A DNA stretch of 64,000 nucleotides from Leptotrichia sp. oral taxon 223 (GCF_013394795.1 NZ_JABXYU010000001.1:434001-498000); one strand, 5' to 3'; shown: positions 19,457 to 28,190, numbered from the stretch's first letter. Notes: generated by a model not told the origin, from the letters alone. Translations and numbers: made by a program.

Positions 19457-20413
19457 TTAATCCATCGCAGGATTCCAGTTCCTTAATTTTTCATCTTCAA
19501 TTTTATTTTGCACAAAAGACCCATAATCCTGTAAAAAGTCGCTTGTTAATTGTCTTGGAACAATATCTTGATTTTTCATTTCCAAAATTACATTAGCACT
19601 TATTTCTTCAATAATTTGAAATTTCCGATTAACTGCACCAGTTGGCAATTTTACCAGTTCTTCAATTAGAAAATAAGTTTTTTCTCCCAAGGTTTTCAAG
19701 TTTTTTAAGGCTCTTGGCATCCATTTATAAAAAAGTTTATATTTTTTATTTAATAAAAAAATCATATGTATTGCCTCATTTATAAATTCGGTTTCTGCCA
19801 GCCTTGCTGCCACAATTTCATTCCTTTTCATGCACCGCAAATAGTTATACTGCCCAGATTGTGCCATTTTCATACATCTTGTGGCAATTTTATTAAGCCG
19901 TATATCTTCTGGAAAATATTTTTTTAAATCATTTCTAATTTTTGTAAATTGTCCTAAATTATCCATAAAAATTTCTCCATTAACCGCCGTTGCTAGCAAT
20001 TCTTCTGGAATTAACCGCCAATCATACAAATTCTCAGGCGCCTTTACATCCCCCAAAAATTTAAAAAACCAGTCTTCCATATTAAGGACACCACGCCGTC
20101 CATCTCCAAATTCACTCACATTCAATGCTCTAAATCCCAAAAACTCCTTCGGCAATTCATTAAGCCTTTTTTGCAAATTTAGTCCATATTTTTCATAATC
20201 TTCTGAACTTAGCCAAATACAGCAGGACGGCCCAAAATCATGATCCTGCGAAATTTCATCATCGAACCCAAAACACTCTGAACCTTCTCCCGCAAGTCCA
20301 GCCGCCATTTTTTCAAAAACTTCTAGAAATTCACTTTTTATAACTGGCAGATAAACTTCTTCAAAATATTTTTTTGAAAGTTCCAGTCCTTTTATTTTAT
20401 TTGAATCCATTTT
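19457..20413 (-). CDS. DUF4037-like nucleotidyltransferase-fold protein
   Basis: About 318 residues. GSECFGFDDEISQDHDFG fits the polymerase-beta nucleotidyltransferase pattern GS-x11-DxD, with the metal-binding Asp pair in DHD. The remainder is alpha-helical, with Arg/Lys-rich segments resembling DUF4037. The start at 20413 is preceded by GGAG. The TPR gene ends 19 bases upstream and the DUF4125-like gene follows. The reaction (AMP or other nucleotide transfer, or none) is not known. Confidence 0.75.
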   Translation of the reverse strand, partial: KMDSNKIKGLELSKKYFEEVYLPVIKSEFLEVFEKMAAGLAGEGSECFGFDDEISQDHDFGPSCCIWLSSEDYEKYGLNLQKRLNELPKEFLGFRALNVSEFGDGRRGVLNMEDWFFKFLGDVKAPENLYDWRLIPEELLATAVNGEIFMDNLGQFTKIRNDLKKYFPEDIRLNKIATRCMKMAQSGQYNYLRCMKRNEIVAARLAETEFINEAIHMIFLLNKKYKLFYKWMPRALKNLKTLGEKTYFLIEELVKLPTGAVNRKFQIIEEISANVILEMKNQDIVPRQLTSDFLQDYGSFVQNKIEDEKLRNWNPAMD

Positions 20414-20432
20414 TTCTCCTTCTTCCAAAAAT

Positions 20433-21263
20433 CTAAACCATTTTTTCCTTCACAACTTCAATATTTTCCAAAATATTTTTGTAATTATTGCTTTCTTTAC
20501 CAAACGTCTTTTCACAAATTTCAGAACTTTCCTCAAATAATTCCAATGCTTTTTCATATTCATTTTCTGCAAAATAAAAAGTCGCCATATTATTCAGAAC
20601 TGCCGCATACAAATTATGAGTTTTTCCAACTTCCTTTTCGATTAGTTCCAGTGATTTTTGCAAGTATTCCTCTGCTTTTTCTTTGTTTTTTACTTTCAAG
20701 TAAGGCTGTACAAGATTGCTTAATGTAATCGCATACTGAATAGGATTTTCTCCAACTTTTTCCAGTACCCTTAGACTTTTTTCCTGTAATTCAATCGCTT
20801 CCTCGTATCTTTCAAGCTCCTGATAAAATAAAGCCAAATTATTGCACACGCTCGCATAAACATAGTCATTTTGCAAATTATTATTTTCATAAATTTTCAT
20901 AGTATTAAGGTACATATCTTCAGTTTCATCATATTTTTTCATAAATCTGTAAACTTCGGCTAGGTTAAGGCTGCAAGTCGCATATGGAATACTGTCTTTG
21001 CCGTACTTTTTCTCAATAAAGCCTTGTGCCTTCAGCAAAGCATCTTTCGCTGTGTCAAACTCCCCAACATATTTAAGAGTTCCCCCAACTTCATTCAAAA
21101 TTTTAATATTTTCATCACTTTCCTCACCAAAAACCTCTTCTGTAAGTTCTGCTAATTCCTTTAACACTTTAACCTCTTCCACAACATTCCCCTGCTGCAT
21201 AAGTTCTTTTCTCAAGTTTGTCAATTCGTTTATTCTGACTTTTTTTTCAAATATATTTGACAT
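20433..21263 (-). CDS. Tetratricopeptide-repeat protein
   Basis: About 276 residues consisting almost entirely of TPR-type helical repeats. Recurrent patterns are A.CSLNLAEVYRFMKKYDE, ASVCNNLALFYQELERYEEA and LYAAVLNNMATFYFAENEYEKALELFEES. The repeat class resembles kinesin-light-chain TPRs. There is no signal peptide or membrane segment, so a cytoplasmic scaffold is likely. AAGGAG precedes the ATG at 21263; the longer frame upstream lacks such a site. It heads the operon with the DUF4037-like and DUF4125-like genes. Confidence 0.85.
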   Translation of the reverse strand: MSNIFEKKVRINELTNLRKELMQQGNVVEEVKVLKELAELTEEVFGEESDENIKILNEVGGTLKYVGEFDTAKDALLKAQGFIEKKYGKDSIPYATCSLNLAEVYRFMKKYDETEDMYLNTMKIYENNNLQNDYVYASVCNNLALFYQELERYEEAIELQEKSLRVLEKVGENPIQYAITLSNLVQPYLKVKNKEKAEEYLQKSLELIEKEVGKTHNLYAAVLNNMATFYFAENEYEKALELFEESSEICEKTFGKESNNYKNILENIEVVKEKMV

Positions 21264-21451
21264 TTTATATTTCTCCTTTATCTTAAATTTATTGCTTAAC
21301 TTTGGTATTACAAAAATATAATTTGAATACATTTCAATTTTAAATTTATTATTTCTAACAAAAGTTTACCATACAAAATTGCAATCTGCAACAATATTAA
21401 AAATAATTTTAAGATTTTAAAATAGTTTTACTATAAAATAAAATTATGTTG

Positions 21452-21480
21452 TTGAAATAAAAAAACTCCTATTATATAAT
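21452..21480 (+). promoter_or_regulatory. Promoter of the cation efflux gene
   Basis: TTGAAA (21452-21457), a 17-base spacer and TATAAT (21475-21480) lie 43 bases before the start codon. Confidence 0.65.
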
Positions 21481-21523
21481 TAAAATAGATTAAATATTTT
21501 TAGAGGAAAGAAGGAAAGATAAG

Positions 21524-22444
21524 ATGAATAAAGAAAAAATTGATTTTAAATATCATCATATAAAGCATTATAAATATCAGGCACAATCAAAGAAAACTTT
21601 GATAACTTCAATTTTACTGACATTATTTTTTGCTTTAGTTGAATTGTTTGGCGGGATATTTAGCGGTTCGCTTGCACTTATTTCAGATTCATTTCATATG
21701 TTTTCGGATGTTGTTGCACTTTTATTCAGCATTATTGCAGTATTTTTTTCAGCTAAAAAGCCAAACAAAAATTTTACTTACGGATTTTTGAGAATCGAGA
21801 TAATTTCTGCATTCATAAATGGACTGGCTCTTATGATAATATCGGTTGGAATAGTTATTGAAGCTATAAAACGGCTTTTCAATCCAGAACATGTTGATTT
21901 TTTTACAATGTTTACAATTGCAGTAATTGGACTTCTAGTTAATATCATACTTATGTTTGTACTTATGAGAAGTTTGAAAAAAGAAAAGAATCTTAATGTA
22001 AAAAGTGCTTTGTGGCATTTTTTAGGCGATACATTAAATTCTGTCGGAGTCATAATTGCTGCAGTTATTTTGAAATTAACTAATCTTGTTATTTTTGACA
22101 TAATAATAAGTGTGATTATCAGCGTTGTTATTTTCACTGGAGGGCTAAAAATTGCAAAAGAGGCGTTTTTTATTTTAATGGAAGCTGTTCCAAACAATCT
22201 AGACATTAACGAAATTTATAATAAAATTTTGACAATTGATAAAATAAAGGATATTCACGAATTTCATTTATGGAATATTTCAGAAGAGAACATAAGCATT
22301 TCATTTCATATTTTGCTTGACGAATATGATGGCGTAAATGATTACGAGATTGTAAATAATGTGGTAAAACTCCTAAAAAATGAATATGGAATAGAGCATG
22401 TGACAGTTCAGATTGAAAATCCCGAAATAAATCCGCATCTTTAA
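21524..22444 (+). CDS. Cation diffusion facilitator (zinc-type efflux)
   Basis: A 306-residue inner-membrane exporter with about six membrane helices. The metal site residues are visible in helix 2, SLALISDSFHMFSD (HxxxD), and helix 5, HFLGDTLNS (HxxxD), the H/D arrangement typical of Zn2+-selective CDF proteins such as CzcD/ZitB. A His-containing N-terminus (YHHIKHYKY) and a C-terminal cytoplasmic ferredoxin-like domain follow the family plan. It is divergently placed to the TPR operon and has its own promoter. Confidence 0.92.
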   Translation: MNKEKIDFKYHHIKHYKYQAQSKKTLITSILLTLFFALVELFGGIFSGSLALISDSFHMFSDVVALLFSIIAVFFSAKKPNKNFTYGFLRIEIISAFINGLALMIISVGIVIEAIKRLFNPEHVDFFTMFTIAVIGLLVNIILMFVLMRSLKKEKNLNVKSALWHFLGDTLNSVGVIIAAVILKLTNLVIFDIIISVIISVVIFTGGLKIAKEAFFILMEAVPNNLDINEIYNKILTIDKIKDIHEFHLWNISEENISISFHILLDEYDGVNDYEIVNNVVKLLKNEYGIEHVTVQIENPEINPHL

Positions 22445-22464
22445 TTACGCTTTTAACATAGCAA

Positions 22465-22518
22465 AAAAAACATAATTTTCAAATCTTCTAATTTAGCCGA
22501 TCTGTCAATTATGTTTTT
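22465..22518. terminator. Possible bidirectional terminator
   Basis: A-rich AAAACATAATT (about 22467-22477) pairs with AATTATGTTTT (22507-22517) between two convergent genes. The loop is long (about 29 bases), so this is tentative. Confidence 0.4.
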
Positions 22519-22537
22519 CATTTAAATATTAGCTTTA

Positions 22538-22885
22538 TTATCTTCTTCTACAAGATTTTTCAATGCCATTAGGCCCTCTATAAATAGCATCTTTTCCACC
22601 TTTAAAGAATTCGATATTTCCATTTTTGGAAACATATCTTGCTCCACTGGCTGATACTGCCACTTTCAAGTTATAAACATTTCCTGCTTTAGTCACTACT
22701 CTGGCAGCGTTTGTTGCCGGATATGAAACTGTTATTCTTTCAGAACTGCAAGTATATGATTCTGAAGCCACTCTTCTTGCAGCAGGTTTTTTACCCGTTC
22801 TTCTCTTGGCTGTTGCAGCAAAGCTCATTCCTCCAATTAATGTCATTACAGACAATACTAGCATAGATTTTTTCAATAATTTCAT
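22538..22885 (-). CDS. Secreted MliC-type lysozyme inhibitor
   Basis: About 115 residues. A signal peptide (MKLLKKSMLVLSVMTLIGG, cleavage likely near SFA-AT) is followed by a basic Lys/Arg linker and a compact domain. The domain starts YTCSSERITVSY and contains SASGARY, the hallmark of the MliC/PliC family that blocks C-type lysozyme. It ends FFKGGKDAIYRGPNG with a closing Cys. No lipobox is present, so it is probably periplasmic (PliC-like) rather than lipid-anchored. The ATG at 22885 gives the signal peptide. Confidence 0.82.
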   Translation of the reverse strand: MKLLKKSMLVLSVMTLIGGMSFAATAKRRTGKKPAARRVASESYTCSSERITVSYPATNAARVVTKAGNVYNLKVAVSASGARYVSKNGNIEFFKGGKDAIYRGPNGIEKSCRRR

Positions 22886-23076
22886 TTTTACACCATCTCT
22901 TTTCCTCAAAATTTATTTCGATACGAAGTATACCACCTAAAACTGTTAAATTTCTTATAAAATACTATTTATTAAAAATGAAACTGTAGTAAAATTACTT
23001 AATTGTCTAGCCTATTAATTTTAGATTTTATTTTAAATTATTTAGGCCTATTCGATAGCTATATAAATACTGCTTT

Positions 23077-23661
23077 TTAATAGTTTTCAGGGAATAAAAC
23101 TCTTTCTACACCTTCAATTATGATATGCAGAATCATCATATGAACTTCTTGAATTCTGTCTGATGTTTCACCGGGAATTATAAATTCATAGTCACACATT
23201 CCCTTCAATTTTCCCCCATCTTTTCCAAGTAATGCCACTGTTTTCAAATTTCTTTCCTTAGCTGATTTTACAGCCTCGATTATATTTTTGGAATTTCCTG
23301 AAGTTGAGATTCCAAAGAAGAAATCACCTTCCTGCCCGAATGCTTCCACACCTTTTGCAAAAATAAAGTCAAAGCCGTAATCATTTCCAACACATGTAAT
23401 ATGTGAAGAATCGCTAATACTTATAGATGGCAATGCTTTTCTATCTTTTCTAAATCTTCCTGTAAATTCTTCTGCAAAGTGCATCGCATCACAGTTGCTT
23501 CCACCATTTCCTGCAATCATTGATTTTTTGCCGTTTTTATAAGCCTGTGCCAATTCCTGCGATATTTTTTCTGTCTTTTCAATATTTTCATCATTTTCTA
23601 CAAATGCCTTTACAGTTTCAAAAGCTGTTAAATACGAATTTCTTATATTTTCTTTTAACAT
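23077..23661 (-). CDS. gmhA: Sedoheptulose-7-phosphate isomerase
   Basis: A SIS-domain enzyme (194 residues) that makes D-glycero-D-manno-heptose 7-phosphate for LPS core synthesis. AGNGGSNCDAMHFAEEFTGRF, SISDSSHITCVGNDYGFD, GISTSGNSKNI and the C-terminal QEVHMMILHIIIE (active-site Glu and His) match GmhA. The gene is isolated from other heptose genes. A LysR regulator lies 45 bases upstream on the same strand. Its presence indicates a Gram-negative envelope with heptose. Confidence 0.93.
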   Translation of the reverse strand: MLKENIRNSYLTAFETVKAFVENDENIEKTEKISQELAQAYKNGKKSMIAGNGGSNCDAMHFAEEFTGRFRKDRKALPSISISDSSHITCVGNDYGFDFIFAKGVEAFGQEGDFFFGISTSGNSKNIIEAVKSAKERNLKTVALLGKDGGKLKGMCDYEFIIPGETSDRIQEVHMMILHIIIEGVERVLFPENY

Positions 23662-23705
23662 AATTTTCCTCCCAAAATTTATTTATAAATTATTTATTTA
23701 AATTA

Positions 23706-24599
23706 TTACTTATTTTTTACTGAAAATAATGCTGGAGTAATCTTATAATCTCTCACAAATTTTACAAATTTAGAAATTCCTGTTTTTTCACCATTTTCAC
23801 GAATATAGACGATTTGGAACTTATCTTCAGATTTTTCGAAGTTATGAATAATTTTTAATGCGCCTTTTTCGATTTCTTCATAAACGCTGTAATACGGAAG
23901 AACTGCAAACCCAAGCCCGCTTTTTATAAGATTTTTCATTGTTTCAATGCTTCCATTTATGACAATTCTGTTTTCCAGATTAAATCCTATTATTTTTTCA
24001 AACAAATCCAGATATTTGCTTGTCAGCACAGTATCCCGCTTTAACAGCTGCATTTCCTTCAGTTCCCTGTAATCTGATATTTCCTTACCTGCTACGACAA
24101 CAAATGGATATTCCTCAGTTTCAATAACCTTTATTTCCTTATCCTCAATGAAATATTCCTCCATTAGTGCAACGTCAACTGTTCCTTCCTTCAGATGCTT
24201 TACAAGCGACTCACGGTTTTTGATATACAAGTCAAATTCAATCTCGGGATTATGCTTTTTAAATTCCACCATAATTCTAGGCAGCACAGGCTCTCCAATA
24301 TTATGAGTCGCCCCTATGCAAATTTTACCCTTGCCATAATGCGAAATTTTTTCCATTTCCTTTTCCACCCGTAAAATCTTGTCAAAAACATCCTTTGACA
24401 TCCGATAAAGCTCTTTTCCTGCAAAAGTTAGCCTGAAATTTTTCGAATTTCTTTCAATAAGCTGGATTCCCAATTTTGTTTCCAGTTTTTTTATTTGTAT
24501 CGATACCGCAGATTGACTTATAAATAAATTTTTTGCAGCTTTAGTAAAACTCTTTTCCTTGCACGCCTCAAAAAAAATTTTTAAATGATGTACATCCAC
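23706..24599 (-). CDS. LysR-family transcriptional regulator
   Basis: About 297 residues. The N-terminal winged helix reads FTKAAKNLFISQSAVSIQIK, then KLETKLGIQLIERN, followed by the periplasmic-binding-like effector domain from about residue 90. An ATG is present at 24617, but GGAG sits inside that leader and correctly precedes the GTG at 24599. GTG also gives the usual LysR beginning DVHHLKIFFEAC. It precedes gmhA on the same strand, but LysR proteins often control divergent genes and none is close. Target unknown. Confidence 0.88.
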   Translation of the reverse strand: MDVHHLKIFFEACKEKSFTKAAKNLFISQSAVSIQIKKLETKLGIQLIERNSKNFRLTFAGKELYRMSKDVFDKILRVEKEMEKISHYGKGKICIGATHNIGEPVLPRIMVEFKKHNPEIEFDLYIKNRESLVKHLKEGTVDVALMEEYFIEDKEIKVIETEEYPFVVVAGKEISDYRELKEMQLLKRDTVLTSKYLDLFEKIIGFNLENRIVINGSIETMKNLIKSGLGFAVLPYYSVYEEIEKGALKIIHNFEKSEDKFQIVYIRENGEKTGISKFVKFVRDYKITPALFSVKNK

Positions 24600-25009
24600 A
24601 TTTATTTCTCCAATCATATATTTTTTATATTATTATAACTCATACATATATTTTTGTCCAGTAAATATACATCGAAGAATAAAATAAATGAATAATAAGA
24701 TAAATAATCCAGCCTTTTTTATTACTTTAATTAATGATTGATTTTTTTTATGCTAAATTTACTCAAGATTTTTTATACTTACTTCAAACTTTATGAATAT
24801 TATACCACTGTTTATTTTGATAATCAAATTATTTTTTCACTTCTATAAATATGCTAAATCTCATTTAAAAAATAGAAGTAAAATTCTATAATAATTAATT
24901 TGATAACTTTGTTAAAAAATCAAATTTAATTCTTAAGTATCCATCTTAAAGACTTTTATAATTTTATTTATAAATATTATGACTTTTTTTTATTCAATTT
25001 TTTTGTAAC

Positions 25010-25037
25010 GTAAGGGCATCAGACGCCATGCCCTTAC
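25010..25037 (-). repeat. Isolated hairpin of the TGGCGTCTGA loop family
   Basis: GTAAGGGCA and TGCCCTTAC flank minus-strand loop TGGCGTCTGA. The loop is nearly identical to that at 12020-12029, while the stem sequence differs. Confidence 0.75.
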
Positions 25038-25121
25038 AATTTTGCTTATTTAATATTTTCAAATGATTAAAACATAATTTTTACTTTTTAAACAGATTTT
25101 AGTATAAATTAATCCGTCGGA

Positions 25122-25255
25122 GCATTTTTCTGTGCTGGCAAAACTGTTTGAGCATAGCGAGTTTTTTGTCAGTGCAGAAAAATGTCGTAGACTAGCCATA
25201 GGTTGTAGGATTTGCGGCAATGAGCAATCCTACGAAAATAAAAAAGAAAAAACAT
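25122..25255 (+). repeat. Two-hairpin intergenic element, third copy
   Basis: Stem 1 pairs CATTTTTCTG (25123-25132) with CAGAAAAATG (25175-25184) around ACTGTTTGAGC (25143-25153) and GCGAGTTT (25157-25164). After TAGACTAGCCATAGG, stem 2 pairs GTAGGATT (25205-25212) with AATCCTAC (25226-25233). The A-rich AAAAAAGAAAAAAC tail follows, as in the copy at 11866. The second loop here diverges from the TGGCGACTGT type. Confidence 0.75.
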
Positions 25256-25808
25256 AGTAATATGAAAAAATATTTATTAATAAAATGTCCAAAAAATAAT
25301 AAAAAATAATTTAGTTGAATGATTATGAATTAATTATCAAACAACTCTATTATAAAAATTTATTCCTATTTTCAAAAAGGGTTTAGTATTAAATATAATA
25401 ATCTTTATAATTTAGTATAGAATGTCGTGATTTTTTTGGAATGAAACTGATTAAACACATTTCTTTAAATAGGAAATAATATTATACTGATAAAACTTAG
25501 CAAATTCCAGATTTAAACAAAATAAGCACGATTCTCAAATAAATTTTAAATACTTTTGATAACCAAAAAATTATAGAAAAATTAACTATTTAGTGATAAA
25601 ATATACTCGAACTTTTTTAACAAAAAGACAGCAAGAAGTCGTAGGCTTTCTACAAGTGGGAGATGAATTGCTTTTTTTGTAAAAAAATTGAAAAAAGGAT
25701 ACGTCTATGATACAATTTTTGTATAAAATATTGAAGAGAAATCTTAATGATAAATTTCTAAAGAAATAATTAAAAATAATACTCAAAATCAAAAGGAGGT
25801 GTAATTTT

Positions 25809-26906
25809 ATGAAATATAATTTAGCATTCAAATACAGAATTTATCCAAATAAAGATCAAGAATTATTGATAAACAAGACTTTTGGATGTGTTCGTTTTGT
25901 TTACAATACAATTTTGTACACTGCGAATAAAATTTATGAAGAAACTGGAAAAAATAAAATAATTACACCTGCCAGTTTGAAAAGTGAAAATCAATTTTTG
26001 AAAGAAGTAGATAGTTTGGCACTTGCAAATGCTCAATTAAATGTAAAACGCTCGTTTACGAATTTTTTCCAGAAGAGAGCAAAGTTTCCAAGGTTCAAAT
26101 CTAAAAAGAATAATGTTAAAAGTTATACGACAAATTGTGTGAACAATTCGATACGAATAGAGGAAAACAAATATTTGGTTTTGCCAAAATTGAAAAGAGT
26201 AAAATTGAAATATCATAGAGAAATACCAAAGAATTATAGAATAAAGTCGGTAACACTAACAAACAGTAATGGAAATTACTATGTTTTTATTTTGACGGAA
26301 TTTGAAAAAGAAATCCAAAAAAATCCAAGTAATGATAAAGTGATTGGACTTGATTTTTCAATGTCTGAATTATTTGTCAGTTCTGAAAACCAAAGAGCTG
26401 ATTATCCAAAATATTTTAAGATGTTGGAGAAAAAATTGAAAAAATTACAAAAATCATTATCGAGAAAAGTAAAATTTTCTAAAAATTGGTATAGACAAAA
26501 AGAGAAAATATCAAAATTGCATGAGTATATCAAAAATTGTCGAAAAGATTTTTTACATAAATTATCAAAAAAATTGTCTGAAACGTATAATGCTGTGGTT
26601 GTTGAGGATTTGAATATGAAAGGGATGAGTCAGGCATTAAATTTTGGGAAAAGTGTAGGAGATAATGGATGGGGAATGTTTTTGAGGATGCTTGAGTATA
26701 AGCTGATATTTTCAGGGAAACAATTTTTGAAGATAGATAAGTGGTTTCCATCGTCGAAAACTTGTAGTAAATGTGGAAACGTTAAAGAAGAGCTGAAATT
26801 ATCAGAAAGAAGTTATAAATGTGAGTGCTGTGGAATTGAAATTGACAGAGATTACAATGCGGCATTGAATATAAGAGACATTGGAAAAGCGATGTTGAAA
26901 TATTAG
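25809..26906 (+). CDS. tnpB: TnpB RNA-guided nuclease (IS605 OrfB)
   Basis: 365 residues, full length. The RuvC motifs are intact: VIGLDFSMSE (Asp), VVVEDLNMKG (Glu) and DRDYNAALNI (Asp). A zinc ribbon CSKCG...CECCG lies between the last two. TnpB proteins are RNA-guided DNA nucleases that use an RNA from the element's right end, and they are the ancestors of Cas12. AAAGGAGG precedes the start. The frame has no visible damage, so it may be active. Confidence 0.93.
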   Translation: MKYNLAFKYRIYPNKDQELLINKTFGCVRFVYNTILYTANKIYEETGKNKIITPASLKSENQFLKEVDSLALANAQLNVKRSFTNFFQKRAKFPRFKSKKNNVKSYTTNCVNNSIRIEENKYLVLPKLKRVKLKYHREIPKNYRIKSVTLTNSNGNYYVFILTEFEKEIQKNPSNDKVIGLDFSMSELFVSSENQRADYPKYFKMLEKKLKKLQKSLSRKVKFSKNWYRQKEKISKLHEYIKNCRKDFLHKLSKKLSETYNAVVVEDLNMKGMSQALNFGKSVGDNGWGMFLRMLEYKLIFSGKQFLKIDKWFPSSKTCSKCGNVKEELKLSERSYKCECCGIEIDRDYNAALNIRDIGKAMLKY

Positions 26907-27020
26907 GGAAATAAAAGGAAGCAGGGTAGGAACTACCCGAAGAGCTTGGTAAATATATTTGGCTAGCAAAAGCAGATACTTCCCAAGAAGCTCCCGCTTC
27001 TAAAAGCGGGAGTAGTTCAC
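26907..27020 (+). ncRNA. Predicted omega-RNA scaffold of TnpB
   Basis: The stretch immediately after tnpB to the right end contains GGAAGCAGGGTAGGAACTAC and a strong terminal hairpin GCTCCCGCTTC/AAGCGGGAG. In studied TnpB systems this segment forms the guide-RNA scaffold, with the guide starting in the flank beyond the right end (TATCAATCTAG here). Assigned by position and hairpin, not by alignment. Confidence 0.6.
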
Positions 27021-27143
27021 TATCAATCTAGTCAAGAATTTGAGCAGGAAAGTCATTAATTTGTGAACTTGGTTTTAAAATAGTTTTACTATGCAAATAT
27101 TCACATAGTTAAAATTTATAAAATTTAAAATTTAGGAGGAAAA

Positions 27144-27926
27144 ATGGTAGAACAATTATTTAAAGAATTATCTTTATTGGAAGAAGTTGAAGCAATCGCA
27201 TTGGGAGGTTCACGTGCTGGAGAAAATTATGATGAAAAATCAGACTATGACGTGTATCTTTACATAAATTCCCCTATTAGCGAAGAAAAAAGAAAAAACA
27301 TTTTAAAAAATTTTTGCAGCCATATGGAAATTGGAAACAGCTTTTGGGAATACGAAGACAATTGTGTCTTAAACAATGGAATCGAAATTGACATTCTCTA
27401 TCGGAATATGGAAGATTTTATGAAAGGAATCGAAAGAGTCGTTATCGAATGCCAACCAAACAATTCCTACACAACTTGCATGTGGCACAATCTAATTACT
27501 TGCAAAATTTTATATGATAAAAACGGAACCCTTGAAAAATACAAAAATAAATATACCATAAACTATCCAAAACAACTAAAAGAAAATATCATAAAAAGAC
27601 AGCTGGAATTAATAGACTCTGCAATGCCAGCATATCCGAAACAAATAAAAAAAGCAATTTCAAGAAAAGATTTTGTCAGCATAAACCATAGAATAACAGA
27701 ATTCCTAGCTTCATATTTTGATCTATTATTCGCGATTAATGAAGTGACACACCCTGGTGAAAAACGATTAATCCAACTTTGTAAGAAACAATGCAAAATC
27801 TTGCCTGAAAACTTTGAAGAAAATCTAAATTCTCTTTTTTCGCATATGTATTCAGAAGAAAATCAATCTTTATTAATGAGTGATATAGAAAATATTATAA
27901 ATAATATAAAAAAGATTTCTTACTAA
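27144..27926 (+). CDS. Nucleotidyltransferase-domain protein (DUF4037-like)
   Basis: 260 residues. GGSRAGENYDEKSDYDVYLY is a clear polymerase-beta nucleotidyltransferase motif (GS-x9-DYD), and a third acidic position appears in GIEIDILYR. The C-terminal ~130 residues are helical. It resembles aminoglycoside-nucleotidyltransferase-like proteins of unassigned function and may be distantly related to the gene at 19457. It starts after AGGAGG, stands alone, and lies downstream of the TnpB element. Substrate unknown. Confidence 0.8.
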   Translation: MVEQLFKELSLLEEVEAIALGGSRAGENYDEKSDYDVYLYINSPISEEKRKNILKNFCSHMEIGNSFWEYEDNCVLNNGIEIDILYRNMEDFMKGIERVVIECQPNNSYTTCMWHNLITCKILYDKNGTLEKYKNKYTINYPKQLKENIIKRQLELIDSAMPAYPKQIKKAISRKDFVSINHRITEFLASYFDLLFAINEVTHPGEKRLIQLCKKQCKILPENFEENLNSLFSHMYSEENQSLLMSDIENIINNIKKISY

Positions 27927-28039
27927 ATTCTTAAATAGTTTTTTTATTACAAACAGCCTAATATTTATTTGACAAACTAAAACAATTTCAATTTATATCT
28001 AATTATTCAGTTAAATTAATAAAAGGGTAATTTTATTTT

Positions 28040-28190
28040 AGATTTTTCCTTTTTTTAAGCATAAAGAGTATCAGTTATCGTCCCTTTCACATCGCAATAA
28101 CAGTTATTCTTATATGCTTTACATGTTTATGAGTTAAATGTTTAGGTGATAGTGTTATGCACTAATCCCAGCTCGTTTGATCATTTAATA
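28040..28190 (-). repeat. Degenerate copy of the two-hairpin repeat
   Basis: The 430-base gap 27927-28357 has no gene. The minus strand contains AATAACTGTTATTGCGA (also at about 343-360) and GAAAGGGACGATAACTGATAC, a damaged form of the AAAGGG...TGACGACTGA...CCCTTT hairpin. The rest is AT-rich, with nothing else seen. Confidence 0.5.

Larger units (their letters stand above)
24618..25611. other. Gene-free region packed with repeats
   Basis: About 1 kb without a credible gene. It holds, in order: an inverted copy (24898-24980) of the repeat at 32348-32425; a perfect 10-bp hairpin at 25010-25037; a two-hairpin element at 25122-25255; a copy (25312-25400) of the repeat at 14285; and an isolated fragment, AATGTCGTGATTTTTTTGG (about 25427), matching the start of the element at 11866. 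The remainder is AT-rich with no recognised signal. Confidence 0.6.
25612..27020 (+). mobile_element. IS605-type element with TnpB only
   Basis: The left end contains AGTCGTAGGCTTTCTACAAG and a GTGGGAG motif (about 25637-25665), as in IS200/IS605 left ends. The right end holds AAGCTCCCGCTTC...GCGGGAGTAGTTCAC, ending near 27020. No tnpA transposase is present, so movement would need help in trans. Both boundaries are inferred from family resemblance. The flanks (CTCGAAC on the left, TTTGAGCA on the right) resemble the two halves of the repeat near 9551-9600, so it appears to sit inside such a repeat. Confidence 0.75.

Noticed and set aside
22700-22885. Calling the MliC-type protein a lipoprotein (MliC proper)
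   Set aside because: No Cys follows the signal peptide; the cleavage region reads GMSFAATAK, so a soluble periplasmic form is more likely.
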